Shown here: positions 46,515 to 58,124 of the stretch, piece by piece
Numbering within the stretch: position 1 is the first letter of the stretch
Layout of the letters: each line of letters opens with the position of its first letter
Source: Arabidopsis thaliana
Taxonomy: Eukaryota; Streptophyta; Magnoliopsida; Brassicales; Brassicaceae
Direction of reading: 5' to 3'
DNA length: 64,000 nucleotides
NCBI RefSeq assembly: GCF_000001735.4
Contig: NC_003074.8
Coordinates: 22,389,261 to 22,453,260, forward strand
The notes under the pieces: model-generated
What the model was told of the DNA's origin: nothing
Database searches by the model: none
The model's input: only the letters and a program-made list of their open reading frames with translations
Made by a program: the position numbers and the translations under genes

Positions 46515-49141
46515 CGACGGTGGAAGAAGATGATGATGATGAAAAAGTTCTTTAACTCTTTTTTACTATTTTCTACCTTTTCACTTTTGTTACTATTTTT
46601 ACCCTTTTGTTAGATATGTACATATTCTGTATGTGAAAAGTGAGGTTTGAATTTAGGCGATAATGTAAATAATATAGAGATTTTTTATTTTTCATGATTG
46701 TTTTTGGTATGATTATATGATTGTGAATTTCTGATTAGGATAGTGATTTAAAGGTGAATTATGAAAATGATAAAACGCAAAGAAAAGTTTAACACGGTTC
46801 TATTCATCTGTGGACCTACACAAGATTTTGCTATCAATCACAATAATTCATCATTTGTTAATCCCACTAATTTTCTACATATATTGGGAAATTAATCAAT
46901 TAGTTAGTGTTTTTCTGATCAGAAATTTTCATCAGGAAGAGTACTAATACTGGCAATAAAAATGATAGCCTTCCAAATTTAATTGGTTTTTGTGATTATT
47001 ATTCAATCTAGTTTCGTGCAAGTGTAGAATTGTTGAAGACATGGTTGGGGAAAATACTGCCAAAAGGAGATAGAAATATTATAGCTTTGAAGTGTTCGTC
47101 GCCATTAGAGTCCCTTTCGATATATCTCAATACGTAGATATGACTTTTTTAGTGGAGAATCCACAAAAATCAATGATTTTCACGGCAAGCCAAAAAGATA
47201 TATTTCAAGAATAAATATATACGTAGAAAAAACACATTCATATGTTATTAGTTTAAACAAGAACTAAATATTGAGTTCGCTCAACTAGAATAGTCACGCG
47301 TGGCTATAGCATAGGTTTTCTTTTTACAATTTTGATTTGTATTTTTGTCCAGTTTATCGGAATAATGATAAGAAACACAGTTAACGTATGCAAATAATAA
47401 GATAAATTCACTTTATGAGATTTAGTTTACTTACTACTTGTATATTTACTATCATGGAACAACAAACGAGTGTTGATCACGTGTTGTTCTATGAAACTTC
47501 GTAATTGTCTCGTTTATAGATTGGATCAAAAAGTGGACTAATTTGCTTTGTTAAACTAGCATTATTACAATTTAGTGTTTTTTAATATATAAAATAGTTA
47601 CTTAAATTTCAAACAAACTAATATTATGTGGAATATCTTGCCAAAGTTATAAGGCTGAAAATGCGTTATTTCCCGTTTGAAAATAAATTTATTCATATCA
47701 GTGGGTATTTCAGATTTCTTATGGGGTTACGTTGGTTGTTGAAGTGGCAAGTTGGTTGGTTCATAGATTGGTCCAATTTTCCATCGAGTTGAAATGAATA
47801 TGGATAAGTAGTGGCTGTAACAATCAATGGTTGATCTTTTCCGAAGGCATATACCAACTTGAGAACACAAGGTTAGACCTTCCGACCTATTAACCTAATC
47901 CATCTTTGACTTCTATAACCAAACTCAAGCGAACCGGATCCAGTTATCGTCAGACAACAAAATCTTAGTCCAAGTTATTGCATATAATGTATGTATAAAA
48001 ACTTCGGGAGGAAGACATCCTAATATATCTGTTGGTTATGCCAGTAAAAAATAGATTTGATCTACATATAGAGTTTTTTGACCAAAAAAATAATATAAAT
48101 ATAGAGCTTTGAATTACTAAAAGTCTAAAACATGATCCCAAATTAGTTAAGAATCTTGGTTAATGATTAGTTGAACTTGACCCAAAAGAAAGTAATAGTT
48201 ATGCTCAATAGCGTGTACAAAGCAGTCCAGTGACCAGCAAATTAAACCATCAAAACATGGGCTTGAACTCATTCGCAGGTCAATAGCCCAATAGTTGTAT
48301 CTTCCTTGAACATATATTTTAACTCAACCATTTCTATAATTTTCATTGTAACTGACATCTAAACTGAAAGTTAAATTAATTTTGATGATTATTGTACTAA
48401 CACTACATACTAAGAATTCTGATACACACCATAACTGTATAGGATTTAGATTTAGTTTAATATAGTGTTGGATGGAAAAAACTTTTGAGTTAAGAAAAAC
48501 AATATATGACCTAACTAAGTTGATAGATATCACTTTAAAATATTGAAGTACATTTTACTATCCATTATAACATATGTTTAGCTCCGATGATAATTTATCA
48601 AAAAGAAATAGAGTCCAGCTTTTGAAATATACCTAAATCTTATTTTCTTAAATGTTACATAGTATATATGTTCAATTTTTATAATATTAGAGACCTAATT
48701 AATAGTATTTTATAAATGTTTTCCTTTAATAAATGGACATACAGCTAGATTTTTCAGTAGAAGCATTTAATAAATGGAGATATGGCTCTTTCATATAAAG
48801 TTCTGTTAGATTTTAAATTAATAGCACAACCTATCAAAGTTAAGAAACAACTCAGCTTTTTCATTAGAGACCATACTTTTGAAATTTTGTTGGATTTTAA
48901 ATTAATAGCACAATCTATAAATTTAAGAAATAACTCTAAATAACAAAAAAATAGTAAAATATCTAAAGGAGATAGCTAGATCTTATATATGGAAGAAAAA
49001 ACTAAAGAAGTGGTGTATCAAAATCTGGTGTGTATATATAAACATGTTTTATAATACATTTTTGTACAATCTCTCATCTTCTTCGTGCACTCCACATTTG
49101 TTTTTCTCTCTTCCTTGATCTTGTTTGGTCAACGATACAAG
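46515..49141. other. Intergenic, AT-rich, with a short direct repeat
   Basis: No gene supported. Contains the SAUR 3' UTR, an imperfect ~50 bp direct repeat at 48804 and 48889, and a TATATATAAA box at about 49033-49042 for the next gene. Confidence 0.5.
48804..48940 (+). repeat. Imperfect ~50-bp direct repeat, 85 bp apart
   Basis: GTT(A/G)GATTTTAAATTAATAG followed by CACAA(C/T)CTAT and AAGAAA(C/T)AACTC occurs at 48804-48855 and 48889-48940. The flanks also share AATAAATGGA(C/G)ATA at about 48729 and 48770, suggesting a degenerate tandem array. Confidence 0.75.
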
Positions 49142-49887
49142 ATGGACCTCGAAAAAGAAGCTTTTGTTGATAAAGAAGAACTCAGAGAAGAAGTTCCAAA
49201 AAAAGGGGAACCAGCAGCAACACTAATTTTCTGTTGTTTTTCCCAATTGTTGGTAGTATGGGTAACGTTGTGCGCCGTGAAGTTTTCGTGTTCCTATTTC
49301 CTATCGAAATCTATAACAACTAATCATGTGCCGTATAGTACAATAGCTTTTATGAATTTTACGGTGTTTGATATAAATACTCATCTTAGTGCAAAATGGA
49401 ACTTATCCATTAGAGTTCCCGAAAACCTTCCTGGTTCCTATATATGTCTACAAGGAGACTTTCAAGCTTCTTTACTTTACAAGAATATTACCATTGCTAC
49501 TTCACCCCCAAGAAGGTTCAAATATCTATTTTAATTATTTAACTTTCTTCATATATATTATATTATTATAACGAAAAATCTATTTTTTTTTGCTTGATCA
49601 GTTACAACAATCTTCTGTTTCATTGGCCTCAACTGCTCAAGGTTTCAGGGGATGTCTCTGAAGAGGATATCAATGGCGCGATTGGAAAAAACATTGTGAA
49701 CGACATTAAAGAGAGAAGCGAAGTGCGCTTGGGGTTGCGGTTGTTTCTTCCGGATTGCAGAGAAAATAAGGCAGGGACCATGAAATTTGCTTGTGATGAG
49801 GTCAAAATGAAATTTGAGTCGAGTTATGAACAGAAGATTACATCAACTGTGGTTGGCTATCCTAATTGCCTCTATGATGATCACTAG
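49142..49887 (+). CDS. DUF1163 family single-pass membrane protein
   Basis: Two exons, 49142-49515 and 49602-49887 (219 aa). The start is the first ATG after a TATA box about 100 bp upstream. An acidic/basic N-terminus (about 1-26) is followed by one hydrophobic helix (about 28-52, LIFCCFSQLLVVWVTLCAV). The rest is a putative external domain with FTVFDINTHLSAKWNLSIRVPE and SLLYKNITIAT. This recalls the beta-sandwich region of LEA_2/NDR1-HIN1-like proteins in general layout (short cytosolic tail, one TM, extracellular domain). I identify it as the small Brassicaceae DUF1163 family from memory of the locus (At3g60700). Function unknown. Confidence 0.8.
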
Positions 49888-50937
49888 TTTCTTGTTTAAC
49901 TTTATATGAAGATTGGACCTTCTTTATGTGTAATATACTTTGGATAACGCATACCATCAGATATAAAACATCTCGTAGAGTTTACCAAACTGTGTTTGAT
50001 ATAGATTTTGTGTGGATTTCTCCCTTGACTAACAATCTTATAATTTTTTCAATCTTTATTTGCTAATTGACGATAATTTATTAATTTGATTTATTTTGTT
50101 CTTCTACATTTCGATTTAAATATTATAACGCTAGTGCTACTGTGCTATATATGGATTAACAAGCTCTTAGAGCATTTACATTGGTGGGCTCTTGATATAA
50201 TTTTTAGAGATATTAAAATTTAAATTTAATATTTAATTGGTAAAATAGTTAAGATTTGACTCTTATATAAGAGACAAAATACACTTTTAAAAAATTTTTT
50301 TTTATTAAAACTCTTAATTTCAAAATAAATTATAAAATTATTGTTAAAAATATTTGCTAAAAGCTCACCAATGTGGTTGCTCTTAGGTTACCGACTAGGA
50401 TATTGGTTCTCTCGACCAAGTATCTTGATTTTTGTGTGTGGTTTCATGCTCTCCAGTCTCCAATAAGATAATGACTAAATATACAACTTTTTCTTAAAAC
50501 ATAATTAATAAGAAAGAAAGAGTAACGAAAAATAGAAATTAACCTCATACATAATAATTGTGATATACGTATACCCTAGTCATGTCTCGAAAGCTCGTTA
50601 TTGTAAAAAAAGTAGAAACACTCTCTTTAGACCAGAGTCTTTAGAAGATAAGATACTTTTTTAACGTGAAACCAAAACCCTTCTTTCCATAAACTCGTCT
50701 CAAATTTTTTGGTTTATTAGGTTTTGGAAATATCTGAGAGTGCTCTGCTCGTACGTTGATTGTGAACTTGATCTCAACTTAATTTGCTTTCTATGAATGC
50801 GATTTCGTGTTAACTGGTCTAGAAATTTCTACGACTCATGTTGCAGAACGCGGTTTAATTTTGATTTGTTTTCTTAGACCTTAGCTAATAAATACCGTGT
50901 CTTTGTCTCTTTGTTCTGTTGATCAATTTAGGGACCA
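49888..50937. other. Intergenic containing a MITE
   Basis: DUF1163 gene 3' UTR, a 213-bp MITE (50170-50382), then the leader of the F-box gene. Confidence 0.6.
50170..50382. mobile_element. PIF/Harbinger-type MITE with TTA target-site duplication
   Basis: The left terminus GAGCATTTACATTGGTGGGC and the reverse complement of the right terminus, GAGCAACCACATTGGTGAGC, are imperfect terminal inverted repeats of about 22 bp. They are flanked on both sides by TTA (50167-50169 and 50383-50385), the 3-bp target duplication of PIF/Harbinger elements. The interior is AT-rich with no open frame, as in Tourist-like non-autonomous elements. Confidence 0.85.
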
Positions 50938-52212
50938 ATGGAAGATTTGATAAGCCAATTGCCCAATGAGTTGCTGCAAGAGATACTCTTGAATCTTCCC
51001 ACGAGTGAGTCTGTTAGGACAAGTGTCTTACCGACAAGATGGAGAAATCTCTGGCAAAGTGTTCCTGGTTTGTACCTAATTTCTCGACAGATTCTTAAAT
51101 TTGTAAACTTGCGGTTAGAATATGTAATTCTGGATGATTTTGATAGTTGTGAGTCTTTCTATCTACCTCACCTTGAGGTTATGCATTTAGGGTTTCGCAG
51201 TACACCGAGTGATGTGGTTCTAGAGATGCTTATCTCGTGCTCTCCTGTTCTTCAAGTCTTGAGCATTTGTGATGTTGGAGTTGACTTTTTGAAAGTGCGA
51301 TCTCAGACGTTAAGGAGCTTGAGTCTATGGACATTTATCTTTAAGGGAGAAAATGATGATGTCTCCTTGGGTGATGATGGAGAATCTGGACTTGTGATTG
51401 ACACTCCTAGCTTAGAGTTTCTGCGTATCAGAGATTTTCCATTGGAAGACTTCAGAGTGGAAAGTGTTATTTCTTCTATCAAGATGTGTATCGATGTACG
51501 GTTTTATGGGGAGATGACTTTTCAAACACGCAAACTTTGCACAAGTTTTTTGCTGAGTTCTCGGAGGTCACAGATCTTAGCATCTCTGGCCATACTCTAG
51601 ATGCATGTATTTGTTCTTACCAAGTGTTGGTTCTTGACAGGGAACCTATGCTTACACAAAACTGCAACAACTGCCTGAATTCAAGAACTTGACCCGTTTG
51701 TACGCTTTTCTCCATACCGACTATTCAGAGATGTTGCCTATATATCTCTCCAGCAGTCCCAACCTAAAATCTATTGACTTGGTAATGATTCCTTCTCTTG
51801 GTATTGAGAGTAGCGAGTGACTATATATATTATACATGTCTTATGGTGTTTTCCTTTGTAGGAGCTTCATGGTTATCCAAAGATGGAGGAAATTGCAAGC
51901 TCACCAGTGCCAAAATGTCTCCAAACATCCATTGAGAATGTCAAAATAAAAATGACGCCCAAGGCTGACCAAGAGAAAAGCCGAAAAGCTGAAACCGAGG
52001 TTGCTAACTACATCTTAGAGAATGCAACACTTCTGAAGCTCACTCTATGGTTAGATGATGAAGAAGAAGACGAGTCTAGCAGCGTCCTTGAGAAAATTCT
52101 CACCTTTCAAAATTACTCTTTTGTAGAGGTGAAGATAGGTCGAGAAGCATCGAAATTTCGCCTAGGTTATACATTTGATGAAGCTAAGCACTTTAGTCGT
52201 CGTTTTCTTTAA
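50938..52212 (+). pseudogene. F-box/LRR/FBD gene with two frame breaks (probable pseudogene)
   Basis: Starts with a clear F-box (ISQLPNELLQEILLNLPTSESVRTSVLPTRWRNLWQSVPGL), then LRR-like strands (LPHLEVMHLGF, SPVLQVLSI) and, after an intron at 51782-51861, an FBD region (PVPKCLQTSIENVKIK ... ATLLKLTLWLDDEE). Frame 1 ends after about 190 codons of homology. The expected continuation (GDDFSNTQTLHKFFAEFSEVTDLSISGHTL) is in another frame from about 51512, explained by a 1-base loss in the G run at 51508-51511. A second shift near 51620-51645 returns to the frame of TKLQQLPEFKNLTRLY. The usual ~80 residues between F-box and first LRR also seem shortened. F-box proteins are SCF ubiquitin-ligase substrate adaptors; here only a truncated 220-aa product could be made unless unusual splicing rescues it. 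Confidence 0.65.
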
Positions 52213-52774
52213 ATCTCTTATGATCAATCTAATTAGCCCTTTTGGTCGTGGTCAGGATTTAAAGAAAGTTGTTTCTATCACTTGAAAATTCTCCACTAAC
52301 TTGATGAGAATATGTGTGATGGAATCGATCTAGCGAACATATACTAATCAAAAGGACATGCCTAAAATGGGACCCTCTTTGCACAAAAGAAGTTTCAAGA
52401 TATTATTATACCCACAAAACCAAATCTTCTTTAATCATGTCTAAATCATTTTAGGCACTCTTAACAAAACAATAATGTTATCATCCAATTTGTCTACACT
52501 TTGGTATTGATTCGTTACAAGTGAATGTTCTAGACCACGTTTGTTGATCTATTATGTAGTTTTGTATTCATCCTAGCTACATTTATATATATCCACTTAT
52601 TTCTTAACTACGGTATGCATTATACATGTTTGTATTAATGTCGCCGATAAAAGTTTCGGACCCATAGTGATGAATAATCATTCTCGATTATTATTGTTAA
52701 ATAAAACACTACAAGGAATAAGATAGATCAAAAACGAAAGCTCCTTTGAAAACAATCTCAAAGAACAAGAAAAT
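52213..52774. other. Intergenic: F-box gene 3' flank and PDLP promoter
   Basis: AT-rich, nothing coding. ATATATA at about 52587 is one possible TATA element, but it lies ~190 bp from the ATG. Confidence 0.4.
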
Positions 52775-54348
52775 ATGAGAAGACTCTTTCTCTTCTCTCT
52801 CCTCTTTTTATTCTTTTACTCATCCTCCTCCTCAAGATCTTCATCAGAATCTCACATCTTCATCTACGGAGGATGTTCACCGGAAAAATACACACCAAAC
52901 ACACCTTTTGAGTCAAACCGCGACACTTTCCTCTCCTCTGTCGTCACTTCCTCCTCTGACGCGTCCTTCAACAGCTTTGCCGTCGGCAACGACTCCTCCT
53001 CCTCCTCATCCTCTTCCGCCGTCTTCGGCCTCTATCAATGCCGTGACGATCTCCGATCATCAGACTGCTCAAAATGCATCCAAACCTCAGTCGATCAAAT
53101 CACTCTCATTTGTCCTTACTCTTACGGCGCTTCTCTCCAGCTCGAAGGCTGCTTCTTACGTTACGAAACAAACGATTTTCTAGGGAAACCAGACACAAGT
53201 CTTAGGTACAAGAAGTGTAGTTCCAAGAGCGTTGAGAATGACTACGATTTCTTTAAGCGGAGAGACGATGTGTTGTCGGATCTTGAGTCGACTCAACTCG
53301 GTTACAAAGTTAGCCGGTCCGGTTTAGTCGAAGGTTATGCTCAGTGTGTTGGTGACTTGAGTCCTAGTGACTGTACGGCTTGTCTTGCCGAGTCTGTCGG
53401 AAAATTAAAGAATCTTTGTGGCTCGGCGGTTGCAGCTGAGGTTTACTTGGCTCAGTGCTATGCTCGTTATTGGGGCTCTGGTTACTATGACTTCTCTTCA
53501 GGTCAGTCCATAAATTAAAATCTTTATTTCATTTATTAGCTATTGCTCTAATTTACGTAAGTTCTTTAATTATATTCGTGAATCATGCTTAGTGCCATGA
53601 TAATATAATTGAAAATTGTAGTAATGAACTGTATAGAAATGTGTGAGAATTTGACAAAATTTAAATTTCCGCCGCTTATAATTGAGAAAATCACAAGTCT
53701 AGTCGCTCCTTGGTAGCACGAGAAAGTTGAAGAAATCATAAAATTTTCGTTGCTTTTTTTTTTTTGTAATTTCCACTGGAAAGACACCATTAAGTATTGA
53801 ATAAAATAGAATTAATCTTTTGAATCATTCGTTGGAAAATTCGAGTATCATGATTATAATATCATTGGTCAGAAAAGAATGTTTTTGCAATATATTATTC
53901 TTTTCTTTATAGGCATAGCCACCCATGTCCCCATTTTCAACTTTATTTTATATATTCTTTATAGCTTGATCAATATCACATAGTCCAAAAGTCATTGCAT
54001 CTTAGAAAATCTAATTCTTAGCTTGATACTATATTGTCCTTATCTTATGTACTTTAATTTGTCACATACAATATTAAGATCTTTTTAAATTTGATCTAAT
54101 TTTCGTTATTAAGATCCAACGAATGGAGATCACGTGGGGAAATCAATCGCGATCATCGTAGGAGTCATTGCTGGATTCGCAATTCTTGTTGTTCTCCTCT
54201 CCCTTTGTAGAAACTCCATGCGTAAGTCTATACTTACTTGCCTAATCTTCACATGATTAAGATTTAAGATCAAATCACTCATTTTTAGTATATATTTAGA
54301 AATAAGTATCATGATCTCATAATTTTTCTTATCTGATTTGCAGATTGA
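52775..54348 (+). CDS. PDLP8: Plasmodesmata-located protein (PDLP8-like), two DUF26 domains
   Basis: Three coding exons: 52775-53501, 54114-54221, 54344-54348 (279 aa). The last exon contributes only five bases (CAT-TGA completed across the junction), so the cytosolic tail is tiny. Layout: signal peptide (about 1-20), Ser-rich linker, DUF26/Gnk2 domain 1 with CRDDLRSSDCSKC (C-x8-C-x2-C), domain 2 with CVGDLSPSDCTAC, then a transmembrane helix (SIAIIVGVIAGFAILVVLLSLC). The DUF26-DUF26-TM plan without a kinase is that of PDLPs, which sit at plasmodesmata and regulate callose and cell-to-cell movement. Domain 1 contains a run of eight serines, encoded by a TCC/TCT microsatellite at about 52995-53020. 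Isoform number from locus memory. Confidence 0.92.
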
Positions 54349-55163
54349 TATAATGAAAGGCATGATTCGGGATACAAGATTCTAGGGACCTGTTTTTTTT
54401 TTTTTGAACTCTCTTGTATTCCACTATTCCTTTTATTTTGTAGGAGGAACACATCCGTTACCGTTCCTTGCTGAAATTTTTGGTTTATCAAAAGGAAAAC
54501 TATTAGTGACTGATGATATAATGATTTTTAGCTTTGAGGTATTAAATATTTGTATAGTGTGACCCGTATTGTCTGCCTTAAAAAGATGCTAACTTTATTC
54601 CATTAACTAGTTTTAGACTAAAATCCACTTTCCTTAGCAGGCGCAATTATTCGATACTCATACTTAGATAAGTAGATTATCATTTCCGGAGAACAACGTG
54701 ATTCGATCGATTGAGTATCATTAAACTTTAAAAGGTTCTGCCGGCAAAAAAAAAAAAGAAGAAGGCTTATAAGACTTGAGAGGTTCCATTCAATCAATTC
54801 TTTGGTTTTCTACGATCCGGATCTACCCGGTTCTCATGGGTTTCACCACATATTCCATTGAGCCATTAAATTATTATGGACTGGGCCTCGGCCTACTAAG
54901 CTTCTAAGCCGTGTAACATATCTAAAAGACTAAAACATTTTCCATGCAACCATTCCTTTTTTTTTGTATTTTTTTAAAAATTAATTCAAGAAATTCTTTT
55001 ACCAAAAACATATAAACCCATGACAAAAATAGTAATTTTCACTAATGTTACAACATATTACTCCAACAAAATTATTACTTTATATATTATTCTATTAAAA
55101 TATAACTGATCATTCATGGATTTTGTTTTCTTTTCTTTTTGACTCCAAATCCTGAAAATTTCT

Positions 55164-55212
<49 letters not shown>

Positions 55213-55694
55213 TATCCATCGTAAATTCGTAATAATGGGATTATGATTATATATCACTATACCAGTATATAAAAATTTAGGTTTAATCCAGTATATATAG
55301 TAGTCTCTCAGCTCTTGAAGATAATAAACTTATGATGAAGAAGAACAACTTAAGGTTGTGTTCTTGACACATAGACGTATACGTTTACTCACTTTGATAC
55401 AGAGCGTTGCACTAATTTACAACCTGAAATGTATAACGTAATTAATGAAGTTAGTCTCATATGCATGGGCCATCAATAATCATATAAACAAAAGCTTACA
55501 CATACTCTCACACGTGCCTTATCTCTCTCTCCATCTGTTAGATTCCTCGCCACCATCTTCATCTACATTTCTACGACAAGTTCCATTCTTCGTTTGCTGT
55601 TAAATACACAACAACATCAATAATTATTTACTTAAAACGCATTTCAAGAAAATTACTAAACACTACAACAATCTTATAATAACATTTACTAAAA
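54349..55694. other. Intergenic PDLP / pectinesterase with (AT)n microsatellite
   Basis: Includes the PDLP 3' UTR, T-rich tracts, a long AT microsatellite and the pectinesterase leader. No gene supported. Confidence 0.5.
55169..55210. repeat. (AT)n microsatellite, about 20 units
   Basis: An uninterrupted AT dinucleotide run of about 42 bp, roughly 490 bp before the pectinesterase ATG. Confidence 0.95.
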
Positions 55695-57966
55695 ATGTCC
55701 ACGTTTGTAAAAGTCACCGACTTAATCACTATCATGTTCTTTCTAGCCATTGCTGCCGTCATAACCGCCTCAAACACAGCCGAGTTGGATGTACTTGAAA
55801 TGGCTAGAACTGCTGTGGTTGAAGCCAAGACTAGTTTTGGGTCAATGGCTGTGACTGAGGCAACTAGTGAAGTTGCTGGTAGTTATTATAAATTGGGGTT
55901 AAGTGAATGCGAGAAGCTCTACGATGAGAGTGAAGCTAGGCTATCGAAACTGGTCGTAGATCATGAGAATTTCACCGTTGAAGATGTTAGAACGTGGCTA
56001 AGTGGCGTGCTTGCGAATCATCACACTTGTTTAGACGGTTTAATTCAGCAACGTCAAGGTCATAAGCCTTTGGTCCATAGCAACGTCACGTTCGTGCTCC
56101 ATGAAGCTTTGGCTTTCTACAAAAAGTCTAGAGGTCATATGAAAAAGAGTAAGAAAACTTACACATACATTCATGTATACATAATTAAATAAAATGATAC
56201 AATAAATCGCTCTGTTTTATCACTAAATAACGATTGTAGACTCCAAGATAAGTGTAAATTTTTGTTTGAGATATCATGGTTTATCTATTATGGATCTCTA
56301 ATAACATTTGGTAGGGCTGCATGGACCAGCGAGACAGGGCCATGGACCAACGAGACCAAAACATAGACCAACGAGACCAAATCATGGACCAGGAAGATCA
56401 CACCATGGACCATCAAGACCAAACCAAAACGGTGGAATGTTAGTGTCATGGAATCCAACAAGTTCAAGGGCAGATTTCGTGGTGGCTCGGGACGGTTCGG
56501 CGACTCATCGGACGATAAACCAAGCATTAGCCGCCGTTTCAAGAATGGGTAAAAGTCGGTTGAATAGAGTGATAATATACATAAAAGCTGGTGTTTATAA
56601 CGAAAAAATCGAAATAGATAGACACATGAAAAACATCATGCTAGTTGGTGATGGTATGGACCGTACAATTGTCACCAATAACCGAAACGTCCCGGACGGT
56701 TCCACGACTTATGGATCAGCGACATTCGGTATAAAATATTTAAAATTCTACTATTAATCTTCATACATAGATCATGCATGTTGAATAATTACTGCGCTTA
56801 CTCGTTATATAGGAGTGTCCGGGGATGGATTTTGGGCACGGGACATAACGTTCGAGAATACTGCAGGACCACATAAACATCAAGCTGTGGCGTTGAGAGT
56901 GAGCTCAGACTTGTCTTTATTCTATCGGTGTAGTTTCAAAGGATATCAAGATACTCTTTTCACGCACTCACTTCGTCAATTCTACCGCGATTGTCATATT
57001 TATGGTATTATTTTTAATCTATGTACCATTTGTTTAAACTCGTATGGAAGCTAGTCATGATCATACATGGATTAAGAATTTTTGGGAAATTTTGGAATAG
57101 GTACGATTGATTTCATATTTGGAGATGCGGCAGCTGTTTTTCAGAACTGTGATATATTTGTGAGGCGGCCTATGGATCATCAAGGCAACATGATCACAGC
57201 TCAAGGAAGAGACGACCCACATACAAATTCAGGTAATGTTTTGTTTGGCCATCTTTTGACTATCAATCAGGGGTCATCAACTATACCGAAATTATTAGAA
57301 CCAACCGATTCTAATCAGATTATATTTTTAAAAAAATTGTTCATATGAAAATATCCAAAAACTAATGCATGCGAAAGGGAGGAAAATCGAATTAAAATTT
57401 AAGTGTAAGTTTGACTTGATAATAATCAAACTTGAACAAATTACCAAAAAATTAAAATAATCAAACTTGAACAGAAATCGAATTGGAAACCAATTTTTAA
57501 CCAACCCCAAACCGGAATTCATATTGAAAACTCCTATCGTTAATAGATACCCATGGTTAGTGTTAACCATGAATTTTTTGTTTACCTTACTGGATTAGGC
57601 ATTTCGATCCAACACTCACGGATCAGGGCCGCACCAGAATTCGAAGCAGTTAAAGGCCGGTTTAAGAGCTACTTGGGCCGGCCATGGAAGAAGTACTCAC
57701 GGACAGTGTTTCTCAAAACAGATATCGACGAGTTGATTGACCCGAGAGGGTGGAGAGAATGGAGTGGCAGTTATGCTTTGTCGACGTTGTATTACGGCGA
57801 GTTTATGAACACCGGAGCTGGAGCAGGGACTGGTAGAAGGGTGAACTGGCCGGGATTTCACGTCCTACGCGGTGAGGAAGAGGCTTCTCCGTTTACCGTC
57901 AGCCGATTCATACAAGGAGATTCTTGGATCCCTATCACCGGTGTGCCGTTTTCAGCTGGGGTTTGA
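55695..57966 (+). CDS. Pectin methylesterase with N-terminal inhibitor (PMEI) pro-domain
   Basis: Five exons: 55695-56148, 56315-56728, 56813-57004, 57101-57232, 57599-57966 (519 aa; At3g60730 by position). The enzyme removes methyl esters from wall homogalacturonan. Order: signal peptide or anchor (about 1-25), PMEI domain (about 28-150, four-helix with conserved Cys as in [10 protein letters not shown] and HHTCLDGL), an unusual His/Pro/Arg/Gly-rich linker (about 152-190), then the PME barrel. Catalytic residues are all present: Gln313 (QAVALR), Gln335-Asp336 (YQDTLF), Asp357 (TIDFIFG), and Arg425 with Trp427 (LGRPW). The linker replaces the usual short basic RRLL-type processing site before the PME domain; single basic residues are scattered through it. 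Probably secreted and active. Confidence 0.94.
56320..56433 (+). repeat. Minisatellite encoding the PME linker
   Basis: CATGGACCA(A/T/G)CGAGAC-like units recur about six times, spaced roughly 18-24 bp. They encode repeats of the form (H/P)GPxRPxH with strong purine/CA bias. The array is in phase and does not break the frame. Confidence 0.8.
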
Positions 57967-58124
57967 GTCACTTTTGAATGAATAAATCATCAACACAATA
58001 TAACATATTTAAGAATATTACCAAACCCTAGCAAAACTAGAAGTATGATGGATAATAATTTAGCACATATAAGTGTACTACGAAGAACAAGAGACAAAAA
58101 CTGACTCCAGGACAATGCGTAAAA
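57967..58124. other. Convergent 3' intergenic, pectinesterase / TFCD
   Basis: Only 158 bp separate the two stop codons, so the 3' UTRs of the convergent transcripts probably overlap or nearly so. AATAAAT at about 57980 is a candidate poly(A) signal for the pectinesterase. Confidence 0.5.
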
